Assembly (NCBI RefSeq): GCF_014852585.1
Contig: NZ_JACVBX010000001.1
Span: 248,001-312,000, forward strand
Length of the DNA stretch: 64,000 bases
Source: Pseudomonas sp. PDM18
Lineage (GTDB): Bacteria > Pseudomonadota > Gammaproteobacteria > Pseudomonadales > Pseudomonadaceae
Direction: 5' to 3'
Below the pieces are notes generated by a model that did not search any database, was not told the DNA's origin, and saw only the letters and a list, made by a program, of their open reading frames with translations. The position numbers and the translations under genes were made by a program. Position 1 is the first letter of the stretch. Each line of letters begins with the position of its first letter. Positions 10,346 to 19,077 of the stretch are shown here, in pieces.

Positions 10346-11959
10346 TCAGAACAGGTGAGTAAACAGCCAATACAACGAAGCAGAGAGCACGATGGCCGCC
10401 GGCAGGGTCAACACCCAGGCCATCAGCAGGTTGCGGATGGTGCGCATCTGCAGGCCCGAGCCGTTGGCCGCCATGGTGCCGGCGACGCCGGACGACAACA
10501 CGTGGGTCGTAGACACCGGCAACCCGTACATGTCCGCCGCGCCGATGGTCAGCATCGCTACCATCTCCGCCGAGGCGCCCTGGGCGTAGGTCAGGTGAGT
10601 CTTGCCGATCTTCTCGCCGACGGTGACCACGATGCGCTTCCAGCCGACCATGGTGCCCAGGCCGAGGGCGATGGCCACGGCGACCTTCACCCACAGCGGG
10701 ATGAAACGGGTCGACTCGTCGATCTTGCCCTTGAACGCGGCCAGCTTGCTGGTGGTATCGGCGTCAAAGTTGCCGACCTTGTCCTTGTCCATCAGGCGGA
10801 TCGCCTCGCTGGTCAGGTACATGTCGTTACGCACGTTGCCCATGGCTTCCGCCGGCACGCGGGCCAGACTGCCGTAGCCCTTCACTTCCGCGCCGATGGC
10901 GCCGGTCAGCGCCGCCAGGGACGGGATCAGTTCCGGCTTAGCCTCCTTGGTGCGCACATACTCCGACAGCACCACGCGCGGGTCGGCCGGGGCCGGCTGC
11001 GGCGCGGCGCGCAGCAGCGCCTGCTGGGTGACTTCGGCGACGGCGACGAACTGCACGGTCTGGTCCGCCGGCATGGTGCGATTCAGCGCGTAGGCCATCG
11101 GCAGGGTCCCGACCAAGATCAGCATGATCAGGCCCATGCCCTTCTGCCCGTCGTTGGAACCGTGGGCGAACGACACGCCGGTGCAGGTTAGGATCAACAG
11201 GCCGCGAATCCACCACGGCGGCGGCGTCTTGCCCTTGGGCGCCTTGTACAGCGCGCGGTTCCTCACCAGCAGGCGCAGCGCCAGCAGCAGCAGCGCGGCG
11301 CAGAGGAAGCCGATCAGCGGCGAGAGCAGCAGCGAGTAGCCGACCTTGGTCGCCTGCGCCCAGTCCACACCGCTGGTGCCGTCGCGGCCGTGCATCAGCG
11401 CATTGGCGATACCCACGCCGATGATCGAGCCGATCAGGGTGTGCGAGGACGACGCCGGCAGGCCCAGCCACCAGGTGCCGAGGTTCCACAGGATGGCGGC
11501 GATCAGCAGGGCGAAGACCATGGCAAAGCCGGCGGAGGAGCCGACCTGCAGGATCAGTTCCACCGGCAGCAGGGCGATGATGCCGAAGGCCACCGCGCCG
11601 CTGGAGAGCAGCACGCCGAGAAAGTTGAAGCAGCCCGACCAGACCACCGCGAAGTGCGGCGGCAGCGAGTGGGTATAGATGACGGTGGCCACTGCATTGG
11701 CGGTGTCATGGAAGCCGTTGACGAACTCGAAGCCCAGGGCGATGAACAGGGCGACCCCGAGCAGCAGGAACGGCGTCCAGGTGGTAACCGCGGTGGTAAC
11801 GTCGTCGACGTCGCGCACCAGGCTCCAGGCCGAGAACAGCAGGCCGACGGCGAGCACGGAGAAGAAAACGAAGGCGGTAATGCGGCCGGGCTTGTGTTCC
11901 AGATGGGGCCGGTCTTCGACGACAGGAAGGTCGCCGGCGGCCAGGGTATCGGTGGTCAT
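10346..11959 (-). CDS. pitA: Low-affinity inorganic phosphate transporter, PitA type
   Basis: Proton-coupled importer of metal-phosphate complexes in the inner membrane. The 537-residue protein has the PHO4 family's two inverted membrane halves with the signatures GFEFVNGFHDTANAVATVIYT (about 77-97) and GSNDGQKGMGLIMLI (about 268-282); a hydrophilic domain of roughly 150 residues lies between them before the C-terminal GASAEMVAMLTIG and GLPVSTTHVLSSG. The length fits the Pseudomonas PitA group. It lies next to ppk2 on the same strand, a sensible pairing of phosphate entry and polyphosphate turnover. A REP-like element in the 186-nt gap argues for separate transcripts. Confidence 0.92.
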   Translation of the reverse strand: MTTDTLAAGDLPVVEDRPHLEHKPGRITAFVFFSVLAVGLLFSAWSLVRDVDDVTTAVTTWTPFLLLGVALFIALGFEFVNGFHDTANAVATVIYTHSLPPHFAVVWSGCFNFLGVLLSSGAVAFGIIALLPVELILQVGSSAGFAMVFALLIAAILWNLGTWWLGLPASSSHTLIGSIIGVGIANALMHGRDGTSGVDWAQATKVGYSLLLSPLIGFLCAALLLLALRLLVRNRALYKAPKGKTPPPWWIRGLLILTCTGVSFAHGSNDGQKGMGLIMLILVGTLPMAYALNRTMPADQTVQFVAVAEVTQQALLRAAPQPAPADPRVVLSEYVRTKEAKPELIPSLAALTGAIGAEVKGYGSLARVPAEAMGNVRNDMYLTSEAIRLMDKDKVGNFDADTTSKLAAFKGKIDESTRFIPLWVKVAVAIALGLGTMVGWKRIVVTVGEKIGKTHLTYAQGASAEMVAMLTIGAADMYGLPVSTTHVLSSGVAGTMAANGSGLQMRTIRNLLMAWVLTLPAAIVLSASLYWLFTHLF

Positions 11960-12048
11960 GCTGGGAGTCCGCTTGGAGGGGTGTCCCGGTCATGATCAGC
12001 GGGGAATGTTACAGGTTGTGTCTCCATTCATTGTCCGAGCATTGTCGC

Positions 12049-12131
12049 CGCGAGCTTGCTCGCGAACGGGACCGGGTTCAACGGCATCAGGCGGTTCGCG
12101 AGCAAGAACTAGGCGTCCCCCTCGGTCCTAC
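12049..12131. repeat. REP-like repeat, variant A with alternative right arm
   Basis: The left arm is the usual CGAGCTTGCTCGCGAAC. The right arm begins GGTTCGCGAGCAAG and then switches to CTAGGCGTCCCCCTCGG before TCCTAC. The same switched arm occurs at 13145-13235, and in opposite orientation at 27028-27107. Confidence 0.8.
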
Positions 12132-12145
12132 GAAGAGCAGCGTTC

Positions 12146-13063
12146 TCAGTAAACCTCCGGCACCACGATCTCCTGGGGCGTCGGCGTACGCGCGTAGTCC
12201 TCGTGGCGCTGGCGCTGCGGCAGGATCACCGCCGGGTGCTCCACATCCTCGTAGGGAATCAGGTTCAGCAGGTGGCTGATGCAGTTGAGCCGCGCACGCT
12301 TCTTGTCATCGGCCTGCACCACCCACCAGGGCGCCTCGGGGATGTGGGTGCGCTCGAGCATGATTTCCTTGGCCTTGGTGTAGGCCTCCCAGCGGCGCCG
12401 CGACTCCAGGTCCATGGGGCTGAGCTTCCACTGCTTGAGCGGGTCGTGGATGCGGCTGAGGAAGCGCAGGTGCTGCTCGTCGTCGGAGATGGAGAACCAG
12501 TACTTGATCAGCTGGATGCCCGAGCGCGCCAGCATGCGCTCGAACTCCGGCACGCTGCGGAAGAACTCCTCGTACTGGTCGTCCGAGCAGAAGCCCATTA
12601 CCCGCTCGACGCCGGCACGGTTGTACCAGCTGCGATCGAACAGGACGATCTCCCCCGCCGCCGGCAGGTGCGAGACATAGCGCTGGAAGTACCACTGGGT
12701 CTGCTCGCGGTCGTTCGGCGCAGGCAGCGCGGCGACCCGGCAGACGCGCGGATTGAGGCGCTGGGTGATGCGTTTGATCACGCCGCCCTTGCCCGCCGCA
12801 TCGCGGCCTTCGAAGAGGATCACCACCTTGTGGCCGGTCTTCACCACCCAGCTCTGCAGCTTCACCAGCTCGCCCTGCAGGCGGAATAGCTCGCTGAAGT
12901 AGCGACGGCGGGCGAGCTTTTCCTCGTCGACGTCGGCGTGCTCGTCGAAAAGCTCGTCGAGGTTGCGCACATCTTCCAGCAGCTCCAGCTCCAGCTCTTC
13001 GTCGCTGTGGTCGAGCAGTTCGCGGTGGATGCGGCGGATCACGGATTCATTGGTCAGGGGCAT
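12146..13063 (-). CDS. ppk2: Polyphosphate kinase 2 (PPK2 family)
   Basis: Transfers phosphate between polyphosphate and nucleotides in the cytoplasm. The 305-residue single-domain enzyme has Walker A FEGRDAAGKGG (about 92-102), the lid/Walker B block FDRSWYNRAGVERVMG and the C-terminal WWVVQADDKKRARLN. This is the class I one-domain layout, which usually favours GDP or ADP phosphorylation from polyphosphate. The acidic helix at the N-terminus (SDEELELELLEDV) is typical of the Pseudomonas enzymes. The neighbouring pitA suggests joint phosphate metabolism. Which paralogue (PPK2A, B or C) it matches cannot be settled by eye. Confidence 0.93.
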   Translation of the reverse strand: MPLTNESVIRRIHRELLDHSDEELELELLEDVRNLDELFDEHADVDEEKLARRRYFSELFRLQGELVKLQSWVVKTGHKVVILFEGRDAAGKGGVIKRITQRLNPRVCRVAALPAPNDREQTQWYFQRYVSHLPAAGEIVLFDRSWYNRAGVERVMGFCSDDQYEEFFRSVPEFERMLARSGIQLIKYWFSISDDEQHLRFLSRIHDPLKQWKLSPMDLESRRRWEAYTKAKEIMLERTHIPEAPWWVVQADDKKRARLNCISHLLNLIPYEDVEHPAVILPQRQRHEDYARTPTPQEIVVPEVY

Positions 13064-13144
13064 GGCGGCGGCCTACGCGTCGGGGGCTTTGCCGCCAGAC
13101 TAGGGGCGCCGGGTGTCAGGCTGGTGACAACTGGCGGCAGACCT

Positions 13145-13235
13145 GTAGGAGCGAGCTTGCTCGCGAACGGTGCTCCCCTGTGGCTCGGAGTTGAGCGGTT
13201 CGCGAGCAAGGACTAGGCGTCCCCCTCGGTCCTAC
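13145..13235. repeat. REP-like repeat, variant A with alternative right arm
   Basis: GTAGGAGCGAGCTTGCTCGC on the left; on the right GTTCGCGAGCAAGG followed by CTAGGCGTCCCCCTCGG and TCCTAC, nearly identical to 12049-12131. It lies between pvdQ and ppk2. Confidence 0.8.
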
Positions 13236-13263
13236 GAAAAGCATGCCGCCGTAAATGCACGCG

Positions 13264-15543
13264 TTACCGCTCGCGCAACTCCATCACCTTCAGCTCCGGA
13301 TCGGCCTTGATCTGCTCGTCGGTAAACGGCAGCTCCGGCCATTGCTGGCGGGCGAACAGCTCGGTCTGGTCACGATGGTGCGGCGAGCCGGGTTCACTGG
13401 ACTGCGAGAACGCCAGCAACCCGCGTGCCTTCGGGCCATCGGCGGTGAGGTCCACCAGCTGAATGTAGCTGCTGCCGCTGAGCACGCGGTAATGGTCGCC
13501 CTGCCACTCTGAGGTGATGGCGTTGTACACGCCCTCGTTGCCCGTGCCCCCGGGAATGCCCAGCGGGTTGGCGGCATCGCCGGTCAGTTGCAGCTCGCCC
13601 CACTTTTCGTCCGCGCGGATCTTGCGGCCGTCGATCTCCTGCGCGGCCGCCAGCAACGCCTGCTGCGCCTGTTGGCGAACCTCGGGCTTATCCAGGGCGA
13701 CGCCCGAGGGCGTCGCCAGCGGCAGCTTGGGATCGAAGGGCAGGCGCCAGCCGCCGTCGATCTTCAGGAAGCGCGCTACGAAGGCCTGGAAGTAGGCGAA
13801 GCCCGGATTGCTGTCGAGGTTGACGTGGCGATCCCACGAACCCAGAGCCGCGCAAGCCGCCTCGGTGCCCGCCGGGGCCGGTTTGCACAGTTGCAGTAGG
13901 TCGTCGAGGAGCATGTCGGCCACATAGACGCGGTTGTCGGTGACCATTTTCTGCAAGTCATCCGGGCCGATCTTGCCGTCGCCCTTCAGCCGGTCGAGGG
14001 CGAAGCGCGCGCGGGCGCTGACCGGCACCGAATCGCGGCTCACCAGCGGCGAGAACCCGGTCAGCGGCTGCGCCGGGTTGCTCATCCAGGCGCTGTCATT
14101 GGAGTTCTGCACGAAGTCCTCGCGCTCCAGAGCCGGCATCTGCTCCGGCGGCGTCACCCCGGCGTGACGGGTGCCCGGCGCGCTCGACCAGTTGCAGGCG
14201 CGGCGCCCGCCCTGCAACACCGGCAAGCCCTGCTTCTGGTACTCGGCGATGGCGCAGTCGGCCAGTTGCTGCTGACTCAGGTGCGGCACCACCGACTGGT
14301 TGAGGTAAAGCACCTTGCCCTCGGCGTTGGTCGCCAGGGTGTTGACCCAGGGAATGCCCTGCACGTGCTCGATGCTGTCACGCAGCTCATCCAGGCTGCG
14401 CGCGTGATCGATGGCGTACCACTGCTGCAGCACGCGATCGTTGCCCAGGTTGGCATCGCGCAACGCAAAGGCTTCGCTGGCGTTCCAGGGGAATTTGCCG
14501 GGCACGCTGAGCAGCGGGCCGTACTCGGACTCGTACAGCGTATGGCTGCGCGTGCCCACGCGACCGTTTTGCTCCAGCACGCGAACGCGCAGGGTGATTT
14601 CCTTTAGCGGCCGCGACTGGCCATCGACGCGGTAGTTGCGCGGGTCCTGTGGATCGAGGTCGAGACGGTACAGCGTGAAGTGGCTGGAGGTGTCCACCGT
14701 GTGGCTCCAGGCCACGTCCTTGCTGAAGCCGATGTTCACCAGCGGCATGCCCGGCAGGGAGGCGCCCATCACGTCGAGCTGGCCGGGAATGGTCAGGTGC
14801 ATCTGGTAGAAACGCAGCGCGCCGAACCAGGGGAAGTGCGGGTTGGCCAGCAGCAGGCCGTTGCCGGCCGTCGAGCGCTCGCTGCCCACGGCGACGGCGT
14901 TGCTGCCGTGGTCACGGTGGAAGTTTTCGCGACGCTGCATCGCCGCCAGCACCTCGCTGTCACTGACTACCGAAGTGCTCGCCTGCCCCGGCGGCGTGGC
15001 CGCCATCATGGCCTCGGCGAACTGCCCGGCACCGGCCTGCACCAGCAGGCGGCGGGTCAGGCGCAGCAGGTCGTCGGCCTCCAGCGGGCGCAGCCAGGCC
15101 TTGCCTGCGCACTGTGTGCCAGCGGCCTGGGTGTCCCAGAGCCAGCGGTTATAGCCCGCGGCGTAGCCATCGAGGAGGTCGCGGATCGGCTGCGGCTGGG
15201 CGCTGCGCAAGCGGCGCAGAGACTCGTTGTCGTTGAGCCAGGTGTAGAAGAAGTCCGAGGGCAGGTTGCCGACGCCGGCAGAAGTCTTGCCATCCTCGCC
15301 GAAGTAGCGCGAACGCTCGCCCCGCGCGGTGAGTACTTCTTCTGCGAGCAGGCAGGCGTTGTCGCGGGCATAGGCATAGCCGATGCCGTAGCCCAGGCCC
15401 AGTTCGTTCCTGGCCTGGATGTGCGGGATGCCGTAGCGGGTCCAGCGAATCTGTGCCTCGAGTTCGGCACCATAGGCCAGCGCGGGCAGCCCGGAAGCCA
15501 GCAGGCTGCCGGCCACGGCGGCCAGACGGAAGGTCTTGCTCAT
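13264..15543 (-). CDS. pvdQ: PvdQ-type N-terminal-nucleophile acylase (AHL/pyoverdine acylase family)
   Basis: Periplasmic Ntn-hydrolase that removes long acyl chains; P. aeruginosa PvdQ deacylates the pyoverdine precursor and long-chain acyl-homoserine lactones. The 759-residue precursor matches PvdQ (762). It has a signal peptide (first 25 residues, ending ALAYG), an alpha chain, and the autocatalytic Gly213-Ser214 junction in HRDHGSNAVAVG, where Ser214 becomes the beta-chain nucleophile. PvdQ-like blocks continue through NPHFPWFGALRFYQMHL, VDTSSHFTLYRL and FVQNSNDSAW. The start at 15543 has GAGGG upstream; the open frame reaches 15861 but would bury the signal peptide. No pyoverdine gene is nearby, so substrate is uncertain. 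Confidence 0.9.
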   Translation of the reverse strand: MSKTFRLAAVAGSLLASGLPALAYGAELEAQIRWTRYGIPHIQARNELGLGYGIGYAYARDNACLLAEEVLTARGERSRYFGEDGKTSAGVGNLPSDFFYTWLNDNESLRRLRSAQPQPIRDLLDGYAAGYNRWLWDTQAAGTQCAGKAWLRPLEADDLLRLTRRLLVQAGAGQFAEAMMAATPPGQASTSVVSDSEVLAAMQRRENFHRDHGSNAVAVGSERSTAGNGLLLANPHFPWFGALRFYQMHLTIPGQLDVMGASLPGMPLVNIGFSKDVAWSHTVDTSSHFTLYRLDLDPQDPRNYRVDGQSRPLKEITLRVRVLEQNGRVGTRSHTLYESEYGPLLSVPGKFPWNASEAFALRDANLGNDRVLQQWYAIDHARSLDELRDSIEHVQGIPWVNTLATNAEGKVLYLNQSVVPHLSQQQLADCAIAEYQKQGLPVLQGGRRACNWSSAPGTRHAGVTPPEQMPALEREDFVQNSNDSAWMSNPAQPLTGFSPLVSRDSVPVSARARFALDRLKGDGKIGPDDLQKMVTDNRVYVADMLLDDLLQLCKPAPAGTEAACAALGSWDRHVNLDSNPGFAYFQAFVARFLKIDGGWRLPFDPKLPLATPSGVALDKPEVRQQAQQALLAAAQEIDGRKIRADEKWGELQLTGDAANPLGIPGGTGNEGVYNAITSEWQGDHYRVLSGSSYIQLVDLTADGPKARGLLAFSQSSEPGSPHHRDQTELFARQQWPELPFTDEQIKADPELKVMELRER

Positions 15544-15888
15544 TGATTCCCTCAATGCTCGGATAACGGCCGGATGCCCGGCCAGGGGCACGCGGCCGCG
15601 CCGCTCGCGCGGTGCCGGTGCAAGGAGTGGATGGCGGCTCAAGCCCGCCAATGCAGTGCGCTGAAGGTGATCGCGCCGCGCCTTCCGAGGCACGCGCGCA
15701 GGCAGGTTGCACAGGACATGGATTCTCCTTTTCTTGTTGGACGCCGCACGAAAAATTGCGATGCGCCTCTTGAGGGCAACGGATGGGAAGCACGCGAAAT
15801 TAGCCCGCGACCGATGGCAATCGGCCACACCAGAAGGCTCTATCTCGCGGCTTTCACCCATTGCAGAGGCGTTGCGGGCGGTTCGACT
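15544..15888. other. 345-nt gap upstream of the PvdQ-type acylase
   Basis: It contains the small ORF at 15719-15639 and a GC-rich stretch (about 15550-15600) able to fold around GGCCGGGCATCCGGCC. No promoter matches a consensus well. The acylase frame stays open through this gap, but no RBS supports the longer form. Confidence 0.5.
15639..15719 (-). CDS. Possible 26-residue Cys-rich leader peptide upstream of the acylase
   Basis: An AAAGGAG Shine-Dalgarno sequence 5 nt before ATG 15719 is among the strongest in the window. It opens a 26-codon frame beginning MSCATCLRACLGRRG with four cysteines in the first eleven residues and ending HWRA. It stops 95 nt before the acylase ATG and lies in a different frame. 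No homologue is known to me; it may be a translated leader or chance. Conservation of frame in relatives would decide it. Confidence 0.35.
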   Translation of the reverse strand: MSCATCLRACLGRRGAITFSALHWRA

Positions 15889-16920
15889 TCAGTGCGCCGG
15901 GAGGGTTCCGGACTGACGTTTCCAACGTCCGGGTGACTGCCCCGTCCAGCGCTGGAATGCGCGGGAAAAACTCGCCGCCTCGGCATAGCCCAGGCACTGG
16001 GCGATGCCGTGCAGGTCCATCCGCGATTCGCGCAGCAGGCGTTCGGCGAGTCGCTGCTTGATACCGTCGTTCAGCCCCTGCAGGTTTTGCCCTTCCTCCG
16101 CCAGACGCCGTTGCAGCGTGCGTTCGGAAAGGCCCATGCGTTCGGCCACCGCGGCCGCGCCGAGCAAGCTGGCAGACTCACGCAACAGCAGTTGCTGCAC
16201 CCGCCGCGCGGTGGGTGTCGAGGCCAGGGTCAGCGCCAGTTCGCCACACAGGCGCTCGCAGAGTTGCTCGCCGCTGTCGCGCGCACTGATCTGCGCCTGC
16301 GGCAGCGGCGCCTGCAGGTCCTCCAGGGCGAAGAGCATGGCGTTGCGTGGCGCCGCGAACACCGGCTCGATGCCGAAGGTCTCGCGGAACGCGCTGGCAT
16401 CGCCCGGCGCCGGGCAGCGCAGTTCGATGGCCAAAGGTTGCAGCGGCCGCTGCAGGAGTTCGCCGGAAAGCTGCCAGCAACCGGCGATGCCGCGTTCCAC
16501 CACGAAAGCGCGGGCATCCTCGGGCAGCACCCGGTCATCAAACACCAGCCACAAACCCCGCGACTCCACTTCGCTGCTCACCGGGCAGAGCGTCAGCGCC
16601 AGGCTCTGGAAACGCCCGAAAGTCTCGAAGGCTTCCTGCAGCGTGCGGCTGGCGAGCATGGTGAAGCCCAGCAGGCCCAGCGAGGTGAGGTGGTAGCGGC
16701 GCCCGGTCGCCAACCCCAGGCCGGGCCGCCCAACACGCTGCAGCAGGTTGCGGATCACCGCCAGCTCCTGCCAGGCCTGGATGCGCCCGGCGCGCGCCTG
16801 CAGGTCGGCCAGTGAGATCGCGCTGCCCACCAGGCAATCGTCCGCGCCCAGGCTCTCGTCGCGGGCGCTGTCGAGCAGGTAACGCACTCCGGTGATCTCG
16901 CGGGTCTGGCGCCAGTCCAT
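15889..16920 (-). CDS. AraC-family regulator with arabinose-binding-like (OruR-type) N-terminal domain
   Basis: A 343-residue cytoplasmic regulator, starting at MDWRQTREITGVRYLL with AGGAG 6 nt upstream. The N-terminal two thirds resemble the PF12625 effector domain (GLATGRRYHLTSLGLLGFTMLAS). The C-terminal 80 residues hold the AraC helix-turn-helix pair, with AAVAERMGLSERTLQRRLAEEG and IAQCLGYAEAASFSRAFQRWTG. It is divergent from the TauD-like dioxygenase across 128 nt, the usual layout for a local activator. The effector is unknown. Confidence 0.85.
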   Translation of the reverse strand: MDWRQTREITGVRYLLDSARDESLGADDCLVGSAISLADLQARAGRIQAWQELAVIRNLLQRVGRPGLGLATGRRYHLTSLGLLGFTMLASRTLQEAFETFGRFQSLALTLCPVSSEVESRGLWLVFDDRVLPEDARAFVVERGIAGCWQLSGELLQRPLQPLAIELRCPAPGDASAFRETFGIEPVFAAPRNAMLFALEDLQAPLPQAQISARDSGEQLCERLCGELALTLASTPTARRVQQLLLRESASLLGAAAVAERMGLSERTLQRRLAEEGQNLQGLNDGIKQRLAERLLRESRMDLHGIAQCLGYAEAASFSRAFQRWTGQSPGRWKRQSGTLPAH

Positions 16921-17048
16921 CGCGGGCTCCTGTGGCGGCAAAGTACGCCGTGGCGGGAATCATCATTTTTTGGCGGACTTCATCATGGAAGAAAGCGCCA
17001 GCGCTGACCATGCTGGAAGTGCCAATAACACTCACAAGAGGCTTCCCC

Positions 17049-17942
17049 ATGTTCGAGTTCTTCTACGCGCTGCCGAGCCAGAACCGCGCGGCCGACTACC
17101 GCCACTTCCGCATCGTCCCCGCCACCGGCGCGATCGGCGCGGATGTCAGCGACCTCGACCTCACCACCCTGGGCGAGGAAGGCTATGCCGAGCTGCGCCA
17201 GGCGCTACTGGCGCACAAGGTGCTGTTCATCCGCGGGCAGAACCTCAGTGTGGAGAACCTCGAAGCCGTGACCCTGCGCTTCGGCGAATTCGGCCGTGAG
17301 CCCTATGTGGTCGGCATGGACGCTCATCCGCACGTGGTGCGGGTGGTGAAGGAAGCGAACGAGAAGACGCCGGTGGTGTTCGGCGGCGCCTGGCACAGCG
17401 ACTGGTCCTTCCAGGAGCGCCCGCCGGCCTTCACCCTGCTCTACGGCCACGACATCCCGCCGTTCGGCGGCGACACCCTCTATGCGAACCTGGCGCTGGC
17501 TTACGAATGGCTGTCGCCGAAACTGCGCGCGCAGCTGGAAACCCTCGACGCCATCCACAGCCCTGAGCGCGCCTACGGCGCCGAGGCCAAGCACAACGAC
17601 CTGATGGAGAACATGGCAGTGCGCTACGGCAGCCACGAGGGCGAGGTGCGCTCGCATCCGCTGGTAACGAAGCATCCGGAAACCGGCAAGAAAATCCTCT
17701 ACATCAACCCGGCCTACACCAGCGGCATCAAGGGCATGCGCCCGGCCGAATCGCAGCCGCTGCTGGATTACCTGTTCAGCATCGCTACGCAGCCGGCATT
17801 CACCTGCCGCATGCGCTGGAGCGCCGGCACCCTGGCGATCTGGGACAACCGCAGTACCTGGCACTACCCGGTGTCGGATTACCACGGGATGCGGCGGGAG
17901 ATGTACCGCACCACGGTGGTGGGCGAGGTGCCCAGTCGCTGA
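17049..17942 (+). CDS. TauD/TfdA-family Fe(II)/2-oxoglutarate dioxygenase
   Basis: A 297-residue cytoplasmic oxygenase that couples 2-oxoglutarate decarboxylation to substrate hydroxylation. Iron ligands are His116 and Asp118 in GGAWHSDWSFQERPP and the distal His272 in RSTWHYPVSDY; an arginine shortly after (MRREMYR) should bind 2-oxoglutarate. The start at 17049 has AAGAGG upstream; the frame extends 39 codons further without an RBS. Candidate substrates are taurine, a sulfonate, a sulfate ester or a phenoxyacetate-like acid; the sequence does not choose. The divergent AraC regulator probably controls it. Confidence 0.85.
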   Translation: MFEFFYALPSQNRAADYRHFRIVPATGAIGADVSDLDLTTLGEEGYAELRQALLAHKVLFIRGQNLSVENLEAVTLRFGEFGREPYVVGMDAHPHVVRVVKEANEKTPVVFGGAWHSDWSFQERPPAFTLLYGHDIPPFGGDTLYANLALAYEWLSPKLRAQLETLDAIHSPERAYGAEAKHNDLMENMAVRYGSHEGEVRSHPLVTKHPETGKKILYINPAYTSGIKGMRPAESQPLLDYLFSIATQPAFTCRMRWSAGTLAIWDNRSTWHYPVSDYHGMRREMYRTTVVGEVPSR

Positions 17943-17957
17943 ACACGCGGAGTGATC

Positions 17958-18034
17958 GTAGGGCGCATAACCTGGAACAGGTTATCCGCCGGATGTGTCG
18001 CGGCGGATAACGCTGCCTCGTTATTCGCCCTACG
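17958..18034. repeat. GATAAC double-hairpin repeat, family B
   Basis: GTAGGGCGCATAACCTG with CAGGTTATCC, a short spacer, then GGATAACGC with a CGTTATTCGCCCTAC end. It fills most of the gap between the dioxygenase and the convergent LysR gene. Confidence 0.8.
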
Positions 18035-18068
18035 AAGCCGTGCCCAACTGCAGGTGCTCAGCCGGCGG

Positions 18069-18971
18069 TTACAGCTCTGCGCCAAACCGCTGCGCATGCT
18101 CGCGCAACATCGCCCGCAGCAACTGCGCGGCGGGCGACAAGTAGGCGCCCTCCCGCACCGCCAAACCGATGGTCCGCGTCAGCGTCGTCTCAGCCAGTTG
18201 CACCTCGCGCAGCTGGTCCATGCCGTGGCCGCCGGCCAGCGCTTCGCGGGCGATGAAGCTGAGCAGACGAGTGCGAGCGATCAGGTTGGGCAGCATGGGG
18301 ATTGCATTGGTCTCGATCTGCACCTGCGGCATGGGCAACTGGTGGGCCTGGAAGGTGGAGTCCATCCAGCGCCGCGACGACACGCCGGTGGCCGGCAGAA
18401 CCCAGCGGTAACGACAAAGGTCGGCCATGGTGACGGGGCCGTCGAAGATCGGATGGTCGCGGCTGGCGACTACCACCACCTGGTCCTGCAGCAGCGGCTC
18501 GCTGCTCAGTTGCGGGTCGTCGACAATCCGCGAGCAGATCGCCATGTCCAGCCGACCGCTGCGCAGCGCCTCGCGCAGCACGTCGTCCTGTCCCAGCACC
18601 AGGCTCATGGTGATTTCCGGCGCGCGTGCCAGCAGGTCCTCGGTCAGCCGCGGCAACAAGTACTCGGCCATGGTCGCGGCGCAGCCAAGGCGGATATTGC
18701 CGACCACGCCGCTGGCGAAATCGCGCACCTCGCGGCGGGTTTCCTCGATGTCCTGACGCAATTGCCGGGCGCGTTGCAGCATCAGTTCGCCGGCCGGCGT
18801 CAGGCGAATGCGTCGGCCATCGCGCTGGAACAACCGCGTGCCGAGGGACTCCTCCAGGCGCTGGATGCTCTTGGTCAGCGCCGGCTGGCTGCGCCCCAGG
18901 CGCTCGGCGGCGCGGCCCAGGTGGCCAAGTTCGGCGATGGTTTCGAAGTAGGCGAGATCGCGCAGGTCCAT
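18069..18971 (-). CDS. LysR-family transcriptional regulator
   Basis: The 300-residue LTTR: winged HTH at residues 1-60 (MDLRDLAYFETIAELGHLGRAAERLGRSQPALTKSIQRLE) and a periplasmic-binding-like effector domain from about 90 to 295. It is divergent from the AbrB-family membrane protein (106-nt gap holding a good candidate promoter), so that gene is its likely target. The effector is unknown. No strong Shine-Dalgarno precedes the chosen ATG, but the HTH begins directly after it, as in most LTTRs. Confidence 0.88.
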   Translation of the reverse strand: MDLRDLAYFETIAELGHLGRAAERLGRSQPALTKSIQRLEESLGTRLFQRDGRRIRLTPAGELMLQRARQLRQDIEETRREVRDFASGVVGNIRLGCAATMAEYLLPRLTEDLLARAPEITMSLVLGQDDVLREALRSGRLDMAICSRIVDDPQLSSEPLLQDQVVVVASRDHPIFDGPVTMADLCRYRWVLPATGVSSRRWMDSTFQAHQLPMPQVQIETNAIPMLPNLIARTRLLSFIAREALAGGHGMDQLREVQLAETTLTRTIGLAVREGAYLSPAAQLLRAMLREHAQRFGAEL

Positions 18972-19019
18972 GGCGGCATACCGATAAATTTCAGGAATGA
19001 ATTCATGACTATTAGAAAA

Positions 19020-19048
19020 TAGACTTGATCAATCCGGCTACCGATAAT
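19020..19048 (+). promoter_or_regulatory. Candidate sigma-70 promoter for the AbrB-family gene
   Basis: TAGACT (19020-19025), 17 bp, GATAAT (19043-19048), about 30 nt before the GTG start. The interrupted palindrome CTAT...ATAG just upstream may be part of a LysR site. Confidence 0.35.
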
Positions 19049-19077
19049 TCCTCCGTCTTCCCCGCCCGGAGCCGTCC

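Noticed and set aside
15544-15861. A 106-codon N-terminal extension of the acylase
   Set aside because: It has no RBS, is Arg-rich and would place the signal peptide internally; ATG 15543 has a good RBS and matches PvdQ.
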